Assembly: GCF_003013715.1 (NCBI RefSeq) | Contig: NC_072814.1 | Location: forward strand, 1,922,001-1,986,000 | DNA length: 64,000 bases | Source: Candidozyma auris | Taxonomy: Eukaryota > Ascomycota > Pichiomycetes > Serinales > Metschnikowiaceae | Reading direction: 5' to 3' | Part shown: one piece after another, positions 48,165 to 58,853 of the stretch | Position numbering within the stretch: position 1 is the first letter of the stretch | How the letters are laid out: the number at the start of each line of letters is the position of its first letter | The notes under the pieces: model-generated | The model's input: only the letters and a program-made list of their open reading frames with translations | Told to the model about the DNA's origin: nothing | The model's database searches: none | Position numbers and translations under genes: made by a program

Positions 48165-49124
48165 ATGTCATTAGTAACGAGCCAACAACAAGGAATCATT
48201 GATGTCGCCATCGAATCATATATTAATACTCACGACGTTGTCGCTCATCTGTACTTGAAGTTTCGTCAGAGCGTCCTTGAAGTCGCCAATGTTGTTGCCA
48301 AAGAGAAGCTAGAGAGCGGTGAAATCTCAGAAGAAACAAAAAAAAGGCTACAACAGCTCAACTTTGAAAGTGAAAAGTTCAAAATATCCTACCCATCATA
48401 TGTGGAGAGACTACTAAAAAGAGTGGAGTTCGAAAAGAGTAACACACCGCAGTACCTCAAAGAGCTCGAGAAGGACTATGTTGCGCTATCAGAAAAGAAC
48501 ATGAATCTTAAGGCAACTCTCAAAACACTCAAAGACACTCATGCGCCTATCGTAGACAAAATGTCTACTATGGTCCGCAAGTTTGAGCATCTGTTCGCCA
48601 GTGGGAGAGGGCAACACTGGAAGACAAATTTTAGAAGCAGCAGCACCATTGGTTTCAGAGACCAAAAGCCCAACGCAAATAGTACGCTTATTGACTATGA
48701 ACTGACTGTGTTTGAGAGGAAAGAACTTGAACAGTCGTTGCAGGAGTTGGATATCGAGCTCCGAAAGCTCAAGACGGTGGACGCAATAGATGGCACCGAG
48801 GGCGGAGAGAAGATCGTGGACAAGAGGCTGCACTCAATTGATACACTAAAGCACTTGTACGATCTCTTATTGCATTCTCGAGCATGCCGCCGAATCGATA
48901 CCCGAGTGTCATTTGATCTAAGTCGCTCTCCTTACATCCCTAAAGACGCAGAGTTCATGATAGTGGACGAATACGAACAGACTATCCAGTCCTTGGCGGA
49001 AGACATCAAGGGTCTTGTGGCCAGAGGTGCCGGAGCCAAAGAAAGATGGTTAGCAAACGCAAAAAGGTTGCAGGCTATCGAAGATGTCTTGCGCAATTTC
49101 GATGAGCCCATGGAAGTGGACTAA
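48165..49124 (+). CDS. Coiled-coil protein of unknown function
   Basis: 319 aa from ATG 48165 (MSLVTSQQQG); the frame is open upstream only from a TTG. It is charged and helical: heptad-like stretches at about residues 45-150 (EISEETKKRLQQLNFESEKF, LKELEKDYVALSEKNMNLKA) and about 195-240. No membrane segment, zinc ligands or catalytic motif. The C-terminus ends FDEPMEVD. I do not recognise the family; structural proteins of kinetochore, spindle pole or nuclear pore have this look, but that is only composition. Confidence 0.75.
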   Translation: MSLVTSQQQGIIDVAIESYINTHDVVAHLYLKFRQSVLEVANVVAKEKLESGEISEETKKRLQQLNFESEKFKISYPSYVERLLKRVEFEKSNTPQYLKELEKDYVALSEKNMNLKATLKTLKDTHAPIVDKMSTMVRKFEHLFASGRGQHWKTNFRSSSTIGFRDQKPNANSTLIDYELTVFERKELEQSLQELDIELRKLKTVDAIDGTEGGEKIVDKRLHSIDTLKHLYDLLLHSRACRRIDTRVSFDLSRSPYIPKDAEFMIVDEYEQTIQSLAEDIKGLVARGAGAKERWLANAKRLQAIEDVLRNFDEPMEVD

Positions 49125-49212
49125 TCTATAGAGCTACAATATGGGGGAAATGGCAATGCTAATCAGTATATTATAATGTACATTTTAATGACGCGACAAA
49201 TCGTTTGGACTA

Positions 49213-49476
49213 TCACTCGATAGAGCTTATCAAGATCACCGAATCGCCTCTTACAAACACCATCTCAGTTTTCCTCTTCACCGTGTCATCCTCTTTTTCA
49301 CCGTATATGGTTTCTTCAGCATCACTCAAGACAATGTTGCAATGAGAGTCGAACCCTTGCAATCTGCCCTTCATTTCACGTGCTCCTCTCAATTTCACAA
49401 GAACGTATTCATCTAGTTGGTACCTGATGAGATCAAGAGGCTCCTCCTGTTGGGGTGCCGTTTGTATTGAGGACAT
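49213..49476 (-). CDS. LSM3: U6 snRNP / mRNA decay Sm-like protein Lsm3
   Basis: 87 aa from the ATG at 49476 ([10 protein letters not shown]); the frame is open to 49581 but the added residues are unlike the family. Sm1 motif: [32 protein letters not shown]; Sm2: [13 protein letters not shown]. Lsm3 is in both the nuclear Lsm2-8 ring on U6 and the cytoplasmic Lsm1-7 decapping ring. S. cerevisiae Lsm3 has 89 residues. A USB1-like gene, acting on the same U6 RNA, is 28 kb away. Confidence 0.95.
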   Translation of the reverse strand: MSSIQTAPQQEEPLDLIRYQLDEYVLVKLRGAREMKGRLQGFDSHCNIVLSDAEETIYGEKEDDTVKRKTEMVFVRGDSVILISSIE

Positions 49477-49938
49477 GGTGTAATACGAGGAAGGGGACCC
49501 TTTTGTTGGAAATCTCAAGCAGTGTAGTACGTACAGGATTTGCACACACTTGAAGTGGGAGCTTGTACAACCGGGCTTCAACTTCTGAAGGCGATGGAAA
49601 ATTATTGAACGAGTCCGTCGCAGTTTAGTATATCCTTAATCTATCCAATTTTCCCAGGCTCCATTCTTTTTTAGTTTGTGATTCTACTTGTAGTTTCTAT
49701 AGTGTGTAGACAGGATCACCTCACTTTTACATGGTGAATTTACATGTTAAAATGTTGACTGAAGAGATCAATGATCCACGTAGATATTAGGACTTATTTG
49801 AATAAAACTCTCCTCACTCTGTCCGTGGAGTTCATTCCATCAAAGAACACCACCACCAACCCCGTGCACGTGATCTCACTGACAATGCTCGCTAACAAAA
49901 ATTTTTGCAACAGTAACAGTGGATATCAGCCATAGATT
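49477..49938. other. Divergent promoter LSM3 / MRPL4
   Basis: 462 bp with no ORF beyond the N-terminal extension of the LSM3 frame. Contains a CACGTG E-box (GTGCACGTGATC) at 49863-49874, a site type bound by Cbf1 in yeast ribosomal and respiratory promoters. Confidence 0.45.
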
Positions 49939-50826
49939 ATGCTACTTTTCACCAGAGGGTTCCATGTGGGTACTAGGTCTCTTGCGAGAGCCAAGCCCTT
50001 GAAGTTTGGCCCGACTTCCAGCATCAAGCTCAGAGAACCCATCGTTCCCACCCACAAGAATTTCGATGTTTCCCCAGATCATCCATTATGGGCATTCTTT
50101 CCCAAAGGTAATGAGACAGAATACTCTCTTAGAGAGCCTGGCGAGGAAATAAAAGACTGCCGTGCTTGGACCATGGCTGAGTTACGCAGAAAGTCTTTCG
50201 ACGACTTGCACAAGATTTGGTACTTAACATTGAAGGAAAGAAACATGTTGGGCAGAGAGACCTTTTACGTACACCACATATCGTATGGCGTCAAATTTAC
50301 CGAAGTCGATCAGATGCTCAAGTTGACGCAAAAGAGGATCAAGCAGGTCTTGCTCGAAAGGCAAACTGCCATGGAAAGAGCACAGACGATGACCGAAGAA
50401 ATCTCTGAGTACTTAAAAGAGTTTGAGGAAGCTTATGTTAATGCCACAGGAGACCTAATCCCAAGTTTCAATGACAAATTGGTCCGTTTGCAATATGCGA
50501 TTTTTGGCATTGAACCTTCTCTCGAAGAATACGATTTGGAAAGAGATATCAATGTCAAGTTCGTCGAGGGCCTCAGCTTCGTTGCCAACGTGAAGGTAAA
50601 GAGATACCTAAAGAACCACGACTCTGATGCTCTCGAGTTGCCTCTCAATGGCGTCATGGAAGAATTGCCGTTCTTATTGCGTGACACAAAGGATGCTATT
50701 GAAGAAGTCAAGACGCTAAGGGAGTCTGGCAACAGTGTCAAGCTCGACAAGATTGATGTGTTCCCATTCTTGAGAAATGCATTGTCGAAAGCCATGGAAC
50801 CAGAGGCTGTCGACCTACAAAACTAG
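49939..50826 (+). CDS. MRPL4: Mitochondrial large-subunit ribosomal protein uL29m
   Basis: 295 aa. A presequence ([20 protein letters not shown]) precedes the MRP-L47/uL29m domain: [18 protein letters not shown]-like [27 protein letters not shown] and a helical pair with ERNMLGRE. The C-terminal 120 residues are a fungal extension. Length is close to S. cerevisiae Mrpl4 (319). It binds near the exit tunnel of the mitoribosome. Confidence 0.93.
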   Translation: MLLFTRGFHVGTRSLARAKPLKFGPTSSIKLREPIVPTHKNFDVSPDHPLWAFFPKGNETEYSLREPGEEIKDCRAWTMAELRRKSFDDLHKIWYLTLKERNMLGRETFYVHHISYGVKFTEVDQMLKLTQKRIKQVLLERQTAMERAQTMTEEISEYLKEFEEAYVNATGDLIPSFNDKLVRLQYAIFGIEPSLEEYDLERDINVKFVEGLSFVANVKVKRYLKNHDSDALELPLNGVMEELPFLLRDTKDAIEEVKTLRESGNSVKLDKIDVFPFLRNALSKAMEPEAVDLQN

Positions 50827-50889
50827 TCATAATAATCTCATGGTCATTTGTACATAGTAAAGATGGTATCGGAAAATCATGTTTTGTAG

Positions 50890-52926
50890 TTACCACATCT
50901 GGAATTGTTCGAATAACTCGATCTTTTGGCTTGGATCCCTTGCAAGCTCCTGAACTATCTGAGCCCTGATATCGTCAACCATGGCAGGATGCCCACAAGT
51001 AACAAAACCTGTGCTATTATTACCGGCGTATGCTAATTCGTCCCCTACTAGTGACCTCATATCAGGACGTCCTTCAATGAACTCTATGTGAGAAAGCGAA
51101 GTTCTCATACTGTTCATGTAGTCGAAAGCTCCATTATCGGACTTTTCACTCTCATTCTTTCCAAAATCCAGGGATCTCTCTTTGGAGCCTCGAGAAACAT
51201 AAATCATTACCTCCATGTTTAGCATTTGTAACTGCCTAAGCTCTGTAGTGAACCATGTGAGTGATGAATAGTCCCGAATGATCCAAACCAATTTCACCGG
51301 CCTGTGTGGATAGTTGATTGCAAAATCTTTGGCACCAGCATACATGCCTGGAATTCCATTACCTGAAGCAATGAATACAGCACGGTCGACAATCTCCACT
51401 GGCATTCTTTCGAAGTAAGGGCCCTCTACCATCACCTTCACCCTGAGAGTGTGACCTGGTGCATTCAACAATTTTTGATAAAGCCCATGCGTGACACCGC
51501 CTTTTATTTTGACGTACATTCCGATGGTGTGTTCATCTTCAGGCTCATCAACCAAGGTGAATGGGTGTGACTGCCAAAATGCTGTTGGTGTGAGGAAATG
51601 CACGAAGGCATGGCTGCCTGGATGTGGTTTCCACCAAGAAGGTCTTTTTGAGACCACTCTGATGGTTTCATTAGCTTTGAGCTCAATTGTGGCTTCCTGG
51701 ACCCCAAACAGTGCAAGCCTGACACCTCTTACGAGGAAGTTGAAGCCCCAGACAGCAATGCACGCAATGAAGAAGCCCTCAAGCAGTTTATGCTTGACAT
51801 GTACAAAGCCGCCCGCAATTAACAAGATTGCAAGAATATAGTGAGTGATGAGAAATAATTCGTACCTCGTACGACGAAGCCAAAACATCGAAAATCCAAT
51901 TATACACCCCATCGCCACGGCTGCTATGAGTCCCCATAGAATATATCCATCACGGAGTGAAGAAGGGTAACTGTTGAAAGACTTGAGTGTCATTGTCTTG
52001 GTTCCCACGTGAACCATCAACATCAAGAAGGAGACTCTTGCAATCCACCTGTGGAAGATCAAAAACCTAGTATATTGCCAACCAGTTACAAATTGCAAGA
52101 AGTTGTTCCTACCAGCAAAAAGAATTAGCACTGGGAAGGCAAAGATAGTGAGAATGCCGCTTCTGTTTCCCACTTGTAGATACACGGGTCTGTCTGAAGC
52201 ATTATTGATCTCCACACCACAAAAGACAGCACTCAAGATAAAGTATATCGCTAGTAAGATAGATTCCATCCTCAAAGGGACAAGCCACTCAAAACGCCCA
52301 AGCTTTTTGGTATTGAAGTGAGCCTTTTTGAAAGTAGGAGGAATGATAAAGAGTCTCCTAATGTGATTGACGGGAGCCCACGCAAGAAGAGCACCCGACC
52401 AGTTTGGGAAAAAGCTTCTTGTCCAATGAATTATGCCAGCAACAATGCACACAAAAAACCAGTAGACGGTGAGTGTAGCACCGAAGATGACCGAGTAGTT
52501 GTTCGTTCTGTCGAAGTTGCTGATGTCAGAAGCTACTTGCAACACTGTGCCTCTGGAAAACGACAACAGTCGAATCGAAGCTTCCAGAGCTGCCAGAGAC
52601 GAGCTGCTGTTGACCGCATACTTGGTTGCATTGGTGTAAGCCTCATCGAACTGATGCTTCGAGAGCGACTGGGGACAGACTGCAAGGAAACGATCAATAT
52701 AGTCTTCATCAACTAGTGAATCCTTCAAGCACAAGGCCATTGAGCCCAAATAAGGCTGGTTATCGACGTCGCAATATGGAGAGACATCCAAGTGATCGCT
52801 ATCCAGGCCAGGTGCTACCACTGCCTGGTGTACTTGACCACAGGCCTTATACCCCGAGTCGACCTTATCAAAGAGCTCAAAGGCAGCACCAGCTTGCAAA
52901 AGAAGAAAGGGTTTTAGATACCTCAT
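50890..52926 (-). CDS. Ferric/cupric reductase transmembrane component (FRE family)
   Basis: 678 aa. A signal peptide (MRYLKPFLLLQAGAAFELF) is followed by a Cys-containing ectodomain (about residues 20-140), seven or so membrane segments with bis-heme histidines (HRWIARVSFLMLMVH and ELFLITHYILAILLI with a later FVHVKHK), an FAD-binding HPFTLV and an NADPH-binding VFIASGNGIPGM, and the C-terminal FEQFQMW aromatic end of Fre proteins. It reduces external Fe(III)/Cu(II) at the plasma membrane before uptake. CTG-clade yeasts have expanded FRE families, so the specific paralogue cannot be named. A 2-kb upstream region suggests complex regulation. Confidence 0.92.
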   Translation of the reverse strand: MRYLKPFLLLQAGAAFELFDKVDSGYKACGQVHQAVVAPGLDSDHLDVSPYCDVDNQPYLGSMALCLKDSLVDEDYIDRFLAVCPQSLSKHQFDEAYTNATKYAVNSSSSLAALEASIRLLSFSRGTVLQVASDISNFDRTNNYSVIFGATLTVYWFFVCIVAGIIHWTRSFFPNWSGALLAWAPVNHIRRLFIIPPTFKKAHFNTKKLGRFEWLVPLRMESILLAIYFILSAVFCGVEINNASDRPVYLQVGNRSGILTIFAFPVLILFAGRNNFLQFVTGWQYTRFLIFHRWIARVSFLMLMVHVGTKTMTLKSFNSYPSSLRDGYILWGLIAAVAMGCIIGFSMFWLRRTRYELFLITHYILAILLIAGGFVHVKHKLLEGFFIACIAVWGFNFLVRGVRLALFGVQEATIELKANETIRVVSKRPSWWKPHPGSHAFVHFLTPTAFWQSHPFTLVDEPEDEHTIGMYVKIKGGVTHGLYQKLLNAPGHTLRVKVMVEGPYFERMPVEIVDRAVFIASGNGIPGMYAGAKDFAINYPHRPVKLVWIIRDYSSLTWFTTELRQLQMLNMEVMIYVSRGSKERSLDFGKNESEKSDNGAFDYMNSMRTSLSHIEFIEGRPDMRSLVGDELAYAGNNSTGFVTCGHPAMVDDIRAQIVQELARDPSQKIELFEQFQMW

Positions 52927-53280
52927 GATCTGCCTGACTAAATTGCTACATCAACTACACAGCAGGAAAAGTTTCCTGGTATTTATTGCAATTGGGGGCC
53001 TTGTCAGAGGCTCTGGCGTAGCCTTGCAAAAATGGGTGCAAAGAAACAGACCAAGACTTGGCGCTTGCGGCCAATCCCACTGCAACGCCTCCAACTTGCG
53101 TAAAGAAGGAAACACAAAAACCAGGAACACTGCTGCAATGCGCCCCTAGCCACATTGACACTCGAATATCGTCTCATTCATCTCGAGAGATCTCTCATAA
53201 GCATTTGTCATCTTGCGCAGACGGTAGCGCGGCTGTCCCAATCTGGCGTCTGTCAGAGGCTTCTTTCAGGCACTTGATGA

Positions 53281-53291
53281 TGGCTGCGAAA
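53281..53291 (+). promoter_or_regulatory. Recurrent TGGCTGCGAAA motif copy (FRE upstream)
   Basis: Exact 11-base copy about 355 bp before the ferric reductase start, in opposite orientation to the gene. Confidence 0.45.
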
Positions 53292-54708
53292 GAAAGCGTA
53301 TGAAGGCACACTCCTCTGCGGAGTCACTTGGAAGCTTCGATGACTCTCAAGCCTCGAGAGGTCAGCCTCATCTGGTCTGGCGGAGCTCCGCGAGATCTAC
53401 GTTTTTTCTCCATTTGGTGTGGGTGGCAGGTCTAGAAGAAATTTTTTTTGGATTTTTGCCGAGCAGTTGTCCATCTACGTCAATGCCGCAAATGGGGAGG
53501 GGCCACCAGAGCTGACGTTCGCTTGTCACCGGCCATTCGCTAGACATGGGTGGACCCTTACAATAATAATCAACAAGACTAAATCTGGACTTTTCAAGGG
53601 GCTCGTTGACTGAATCCGCGACAGTTAGGTCCTCAAAGTTGTCTTGTAATATGGTCCCCCGGAGAGGGTTCTCCAGCTATACGCTCGCCTAAAGTTGACG
53701 CAAGAGGTGTTCAAGTGCCCACAGAGAGGAGACAACGAGAGAATGTGCACAATACAATACAATGGCTTCCCTTCAGCATGCGTCTCGGAAGTGAAACTGT
53801 TTTCGAAACACGCATCCTTGCGGTTTTCAGGTAAGACAGCTTATTTTGCTAACATCCACATAGACTGCCGCCTCGTTTCAGGAAATACCAGATTGCCCTA
53901 TGCCAAGAGCGAGGGGGGTTTGTAGTAACTAAGAGTGAGCTGTGGGGCTCTTGACTTCGCCAGGGGCATGATCCAGGATATCCAAAACGGTATAGCGACA
54001 TATTTCGGCAAATCATCCCTGACAAGAAAAAAGACGTTTGATTGTGAGGGGCATTATATGGAGCCAGATACGGCGCACGGCTTGAAATCAGGTACACATG
54101 GGTGCACATGATGAGCTGGATGTGTTATCAGGCAAAATTGGTCAGCCAGGCAATTATGTCTACTAAGTTGCTGCTGTGAACCAGAGTGGGTTTTCAATGA
54201 AGGTTTTTTGGTGAAGACCCTGGCTAGCTGCCAGTGTGACCACTATTGTTGAGGACTCATCTCAGCGAGCGTAAGAAAAAGACATACCAAAACCCAAATA
54301 CATGTGTTTGAAATGAAACCTCCGAATTCAGTCAATGGGAGGGTTGAATTTGATAGACTGAGATTGGGTAATAGTTTGAATTTTGTTGCTATGATCGACA
54401 ACTTTGCTTGGGACGTAGAGTTCATACAGAAGACCCTAAGAAAGTGTTCAGAATTGCGATGTCGATTTAGAGGAGATCTAATGCTCGGAAGTTTCTCATG
54501 GAGATTCAAACTGCGTTAGAGAGTATTGTTGTCTTGTAAAGTGGGCCGATTTAGTTTCTTGTCTTGATCTTTCTTCTTGCTAAGTCAAAGGAGGCAGATT
54601 TACCTCCATCATCGTAAAAACTAAGTACTTAGGACAAAACTGCCCTCCAGATGCAGATTTCAAACTTTAGCAAAGGGTATGTACTTATATTATGGTCAAT
54701 CTCCACCA

Positions 54709-54720
54709 TTTTCGCAGCCA
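54709..54720 (-). promoter_or_regulatory. Recurrent TGGCTGCGAAAA motif copy (MIC12 upstream)
   Basis: Exact 12-base copy on the minus strand, 238 bp before the MIC12 start codon. Confidence 0.5.
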
Positions 54721-54958
54721 ATGTATGATCGATCACCAGTTGGCCTGACGGGAGATTCCTCCCTTCAAAATTTAAGTTCTAAGCTTCAGAGAATTTCTTA
54801 GCCTATTTACATTTACAGCATTCCCTCCAAAGAGTAATCTCGCTGGTTTTTTTCTTCCTACTGAAAACTCTCCCAAAATCCCTTGGTGAGCCTCCTGTGT
54901 GTACCCAATCACATTAACAGTACTGCGACCACCCACCCTATCAAGGCAAACACCGAAA

Positions 54959-55339
54959 ATGGGAGGAAGAATCATCGGCTTTTTGGCCGGCGTAACAGTC
55001 ACCGGTGCCGTGTACAGCTTTTCCAAGGGTTTCATGAAGAACGTAGAGGAGCTCACTCATGCCAGCCTCCTCGAAATGAAAGATCAGATCGACAACAGAA
55101 TCCTTACTGACAACGGAATCGACAAAAACCCACAGCCGCCAAATAGAAGGATAACCCAGGTGACGAGGCCCTCTTTTGCAGAAACATGCAAAGACTACTG
55201 GAACGAGGAGTTCATAAAGGGGGTGAATTGGGTCTACTCGATCAACTGGTACCAGTGGGGGCTTGATGCCGACCGCAAGTTGAACACTTTGACCGACAAA
55301 TTGACGAAAAAAATTGCCGACACGGGCAAGAAAGAGTAA
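54959..55339 (+). CDS. MIC12: MICOS complex subunit Mic12 (Aim5-like)
   Basis: 126 aa from ATG 54959 (MGGRIIGFLAGVTVTGAVYS); the frame is open 20 codons upstream without supporting features. One N-terminal membrane segment with small residues is followed by a hydrophilic domain containing the Mic12 signature: SFAETCKDYWNEEFIKGVNW then VYSINWYQWG. Mic12 bridges Mic10 and Mic60 modules at crista junctions. S. cerevisiae Mic12 has 106 residues. It converges with TSC10, 37 bp apart. Confidence 0.85.
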   Translation: MGGRIIGFLAGVTVTGAVYSFSKGFMKNVEELTHASLLEMKDQIDNRILTDNGIDKNPQPPNRRITQVTRPSFAETCKDYWNEEFIKGVNWVYSINWYQWGLDADRKLNTLTDKLTKKIADTGKKE

Positions 55340-55376
55340 ATTTACGCTGCATAATCAATCTTTTAATACATAGAAC

Positions 55377-56345
55377 CTATTCATTTGATTGTTGATCACT
55401 CTCAGTTGTCCTCTGTTTGTTTGCATCTCTTTCTTTAAAGAACTTCTTCACGTCCCGATTGATGAAAAAATTGAGGAGCGGTGCAAAAGCCAGGAGAAAG
55501 AATGCCACAATCACCTGGAAGAAGCTCCACGTGCGTGGTTGCACGCTCAAGGCCATACATCCCAAAAGCCAGCCTATGAAATCCGTATACACGGCATCGT
55601 AGCCCTTGGCCAACTGATCAAGAACGTAGTCGCAACACTCAATGGAAGGAATGGCCGGACTGGCGCCCTCAATCTCCTTGGTGATCTTTGGCTTTGTTTT
55701 CTCTTCCTCCTCGTAGCCCTCACTAGCAAAACTTCCAGGAAACACACAGCTTACTCTGTACCCATAGTGGGCCAATTCCTGTCTTAGTATTATCAGAAGG
55801 CTCAGAATAGCAGCTTTAGTTGGAGCATACTGACCATACCCAATGAACGGATAAGAAGCTACGGTGGAAGAAAAAAGCACAATATGTCTGTGTTTCTTCT
55901 CCTTGTTAATTGTGGCCTTGTGCCCGCAATGAACCACATTGACTGCTGAATAGTAGTTCACCTTCATCCCCTGAGCAAGTTCCTGGCCGCTTAGTTCCGA
56001 AAAGAGCTTGGGCACCGAAGATCCAGCGCAGCAGAAGATGAAGTCAGGGTCGACGCCCTTATCCTCGATTATAGTTCTCCACAACTCAGCAGTAGCCTCG
56101 TAGTCACTCACGTCACACGCCAAATAATTACAAGTGGGCTTCAAGCCGTGGTCACTGGATTTGTCAGCGTTCTTTATTATATTCTCTGCTTGCTTCTCGA
56201 GCTTAGCTTTGGTTCTTGCAACCAATAGCACAGAGCAGCCTTTCTCGTAAAGCCTGAAGGCGATGTCTGCACCAATTCCTTGGGAACCGCCCACAACTAA
56301 GGCGAACTTGCCAGCGGGCTTGAAATGGGACTTTGACCACCACAT
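55377..56345 (-). CDS. TSC10: 3-ketodihydrosphingosine reductase
   Basis: 322 aa, short-chain dehydrogenase. NADPH motif GGSQGIGADIA near residues 19-29, CAGSS (NNAG-type), catalytic Ser in FSSTVASYP and Y-x3-K in YGQYAPTKAA. The C-terminal hydrophobic segment (SFFQVIVAFFLLAFAPLLNFF) anchors it in the ER. It carries out the second step of sphingolipid synthesis. The length agrees with S. cerevisiae Tsc10 (320). Confidence 0.94.
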   Translation of the reverse strand: MWWSKSHFKPAGKFALVVGGSQGIGADIAFRLYEKGCSVLLVARTKAKLEKQAENIIKNADKSSDHGLKPTCNYLACDVSDYEATAELWRTIIEDKGVDPDFIFCCAGSSVPKLFSELSGQELAQGMKVNYYSAVNVVHCGHKATINKEKKHRHIVLFSSTVASYPFIGYGQYAPTKAAILSLLIILRQELAHYGYRVSCVFPGSFASEGYEEEEKTKPKITKEIEGASPAIPSIECCDYVLDQLAKGYDAVYTDFIGWLLGCMALSVQPRTWSFFQVIVAFFLLAFAPLLNFFINRDVKKFFKERDANKQRTTESDQQSNE

Positions 56346-56719
56346 TGAAGAAAACTGGGATAGGGATTACAGTTTCGTTTGAGATATGCGCTTTCTCATA
56401 TACTCTTGGGAAGTCTTCCGCACTCTACTGCAGAACAATCTGATAGCGCATATTCAATGAAGCCACGAACCAGTGAGTAGAGTTCACAATTGGACTTTAA
56501 CAAAATAGGATTAGTCCTCAAACTTTGGATTCTATCCACATTGATCGCTACGCTCAATTGTTGATTTTGGTCATCCCCTTCACCTCAAACATCCTTGTTG
56601 GTATTTCTCGAGACTAGTGTAAACGATGGCTTACTACGAAGCGCAATTCACACCTACACTCCCCTTCAATGTCTTTGCCCATGTGTTATGCTATTTACAA
56701 TGAGGCGCGTGGGCCTGCC
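56346..56719. other. Intergenic region upstream of TSC10
   Basis: 374 bp. Overlapping plus-strand frames are antisense continuations from MRPL8. Nothing else recognised. Confidence 0.5.
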
Positions 56720-57466
56720 TTATGCCAAAAATGGAGATTTGGGAAGTTCCACTGTCTTCTTCTCTGGACGAGGTTTCGTATTGAGCCTCGACTTAGATGC
56801 CCATGGGGCCTTTACACCAGCCTGGACTTCACTGTCTACCGGCTTATTGCGTAAATTGGTCTCTACCTCTGGAGACGTCACACGACCCTCCTCTGGATCG
56901 TATTTGAAGAATTCAACCTTGCACTCCTCGACTGCGTTTCTGAACCTCTCCTTGCCATCTTTCCTTAGCTTCGTCAATTTTTCTACGTTGTGCTGGGTCA
57001 AGGGGTCGAGGGGTAAGCCTTGTAATTCTAATCTGGCAACTGTCTTTGCGATGTACCAGAATTTGATCTCGAAATCGGAGTCAACAAGCTCTAATATAGC
57101 CATGGGAGCTTTATCCTCGCCAAGTCTAGGCTCTAACTTGGTCACTCTGGTGAAGCCATGGGTTCTGTTCGTATACCTCTTGCTGAGCTCTTCAAGCACT
57201 TTTGACCCGACTTCCTTCTTGTCTGGCGGCTGCAAATAGTTCAACGCTCTGACATTTTGGAATCGATATTCAAGTGGTTGGTCTTGAATCTGTCTGTTTT
57301 CGTGTAAAGCTTTTCCCAAGAATGCCTCGATTTTTGCCTGCGCCCTCTTGGCCTTGGTCCTGCCGGTGACGATGTACTCATGGCGTATTAAATTTGCACA
57401 GAGGTTTTTGTTCATCAGCTTGACGTGGCGAGCCACGTTAGCGTCGAACTTCTTTAAGGCGGGCAT
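56720..57466 (-). CDS. MRPL8: Mitochondrial large-subunit ribosomal protein bL17m
   Basis: 248 aa. The N-terminal half is a bL17 fold: a basic start with NKNLCANLIRHEYIVTGRTKAKRAQAKIEAFL and then RNVRALNYLQPP-like FQNVRALNYLQPPDKK and LEELSKRYTNRTHGFTR. The C-terminal about 120 residues are a fungal mitochondrial extension. S. cerevisiae Mrpl8 has 238 residues. No cleavable presequence is obvious, as in the S. cerevisiae protein. Confidence 0.92.
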   Translation of the reverse strand: MPALKKFDANVARHVKLMNKNLCANLIRHEYIVTGRTKAKRAQAKIEAFLGKALHENRQIQDQPLEYRFQNVRALNYLQPPDKKEVGSKVLEELSKRYTNRTHGFTRVTKLEPRLGEDKAPMAILELVDSDFEIKFWYIAKTVARLELQGLPLDPLTQHNVEKLTKLRKDGKERFRNAVEECKVEFFKYDPEEGRVTSPEVETNLRNKPVDSEVQAGVKAPWASKSRLNTKPRPEKKTVELPKSPFLA

Positions 57467-58011
57467 GACGCTTTGAATTGAAGACTTAAAGCTAACCTTG
57501 AGTAACTTTTTTCAGTATGCGGGGCGTGTACAAACCGATTTCGGTTGCAAATGGTGGATGTTACAACTGTGAACAGAATACGGCGATTTCATAGAGTCTC
57601 TCTATAAAGAAAATATTTTGGCTTCCTAATCACTTTCAGAGAATGGTGAAGACTTGTTATTTCATCCACTTGAGGATTCACACAAGCTCCGTTGGCTCAC
57701 TTTGTTTGCTTGTGTTTCGCTCAAGAATACTGGTCAGAAACATATACCACTTTCAATGCTTGAAAACGGAGAGCTAACATTGACATGTGTGTCACATAGA
57801 AGGCTTTCCATGAAGTGTACTCTCCTCGTTATGTGATTTGAACAAGTATAAGCTCTATCTTCGATTCCAGCCCAACCGAAGCTTTACAAAGCTTGACTCA
57901 GTCTTCTTCAATTTTGTGAGCATGTAATGAAATAACAAATCAAGCTAAATGCTTTTTGTGACTTCTACTGGCTACTTCTTATTGTAGTCTGCAACCAAAT
58001 TCCTATACAAA
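57467..58011. other. Intergenic region MRPL8 / tRNA-Asn
   Basis: 545 bp. Short frames only. TATAAAG near 57604 on plus has no gene to serve. Nothing else recognised. Confidence 0.45.
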
Positions 58012-58085
58012 GACTTCGTGGCCAAGTTGGTTAAGGCGTAAGACTGTTAATCTTAAGATCGTGAGTTCGACCCTCACCGAGGTCG
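58012..58085 (+). tRNA. tRNA-Asn (GTT anticodon)
   Basis: A 74-nt cloverleaf. Acceptor GACTTCG pairs with CGAGGTC (one T-G), discriminator G. Anticodon stem TAAGA/TCTTA encloses CTGTTAA with anticodon GTT. The T-arm GTGAG-TTCGACC-CTCAC is canonical; A and B boxes are intact; no intron. Confidence 0.96.
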
Positions 58086-58088
58086 CCA

Positions 58089-58102
58089 TTTTTTTTTTTT
58101 TT
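58089..58102 (+). terminator. RNA polymerase III terminator of tRNA-Asn
   Basis: A run of about 14 T a few bases after the tRNA end. Confidence 0.85.
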
Positions 58103-58211
58103 AACCAACCGGCTCACCATACGAAGCAATACTGGCAGGGTGACTACTCACCTAAGAAGTCCTACGTCAACAGATCACAAACGTTCAAATGCTTACTATA
58201 TATCACACGCC

Positions 58212-58406
58212 TTATTTCTTTCCGCTCTTCTTAATGCCACCACCGATTAATGGTCCGCCCTTCTTGGCCTGCTCAGCCAACTTCTTCTTTGCAGCAGCAT
58301 CGGCCTTCTGTTTAGCCTTAAAAGCAAGGTCTTCTTCGTCGTAATCCTGACTCTTCTTCTTTGGAGCCTTCAATGGCTTTGCCTTTCCACCCTGACGTCC
58401 CGACAT
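58212..58406 (-). CDS. TMA7: Translation-machinery-associated protein Tma7
   Basis: 64 aa, identical in length to S. cerevisiae Tma7. N-terminal MSGRQGGKAKPLKAPKK, central KAKQKADAAAKKKLAEQA and C-terminal GGPLIGGGIKKSGKK are highly conserved from yeast to human (CCDC72/TMA7). It co-purifies with ribosomes; its precise role is unclear. It is easily missed because of its small size. Confidence 0.96.
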   Translation of the reverse strand: MSGRQGGKAKPLKAPKKKSQDYDEEDLAFKAKQKADAAAKKKLAEQAKKGGPLIGGGIKKSGKK

Positions 58407-58636
58407 TTCTGGATGTATTGATTGATGCGTACGACACCTTTTTGTGTCTTCTCAATAATCCTGCAGCAACCTAGTAGAGGGCCACAGGCAATAGTGGTTA
58501 TGGGATCCCCTAATCGAAAGGATAAAATCAGGTTATAATCGTGTGCTATTTTATTTAGCTCTTGCGTTTCATGTGTTGAAAGACCCTCCAGTTTCTCTCT
58601 TCTATTAGGGATCTATATGATACTCACGTAACTGTA

Positions 58637-58647
58637 TTTTGCAGCCA
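58637..58647 (-). promoter_or_regulatory. Recurrent TGGCTGCAAAA motif copy
   Basis: Exact copy on the minus strand, 231 bp before TMA7 and in the same orientation as that gene. Confidence 0.5.
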
Positions 58648-58853
58648 TTTGAACGCTCATAATCAATTACAGCCCCTACAGAACAGTTTATTCACGTCAC
58701 AAATCAAGTATCATTCATTGGAAGAGGAGAAGACCAGATTTGCAGGTCGTGTTTAGCAAATTGTACAGGGGTAGAACCTTGGTGGTTATCAGTGGGGAAG
58801 CTAAGGGCCAATGAAATGCTCGCAGAAACAAATAATGCACCAGCCTGGTTATA

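Larger units (their letters stand above)
52927..54958. other. 2-kb divergent promoter region FRE / MIC12
   Basis: No gene recognised; frames up to 86 codons in several registers. It contains two exact copies of the recurrent motif: TGGCTGCGAAA at 53281-53291 (about 355 bp before FRE) and TTTTCGCAGCCA at 54709-54720 (250 bp before MIC12). TTATCA at about 54127-54132 (TGATAA reverse) is a possible GATA-type iron-regulator site but is a single short match. Confidence 0.45.
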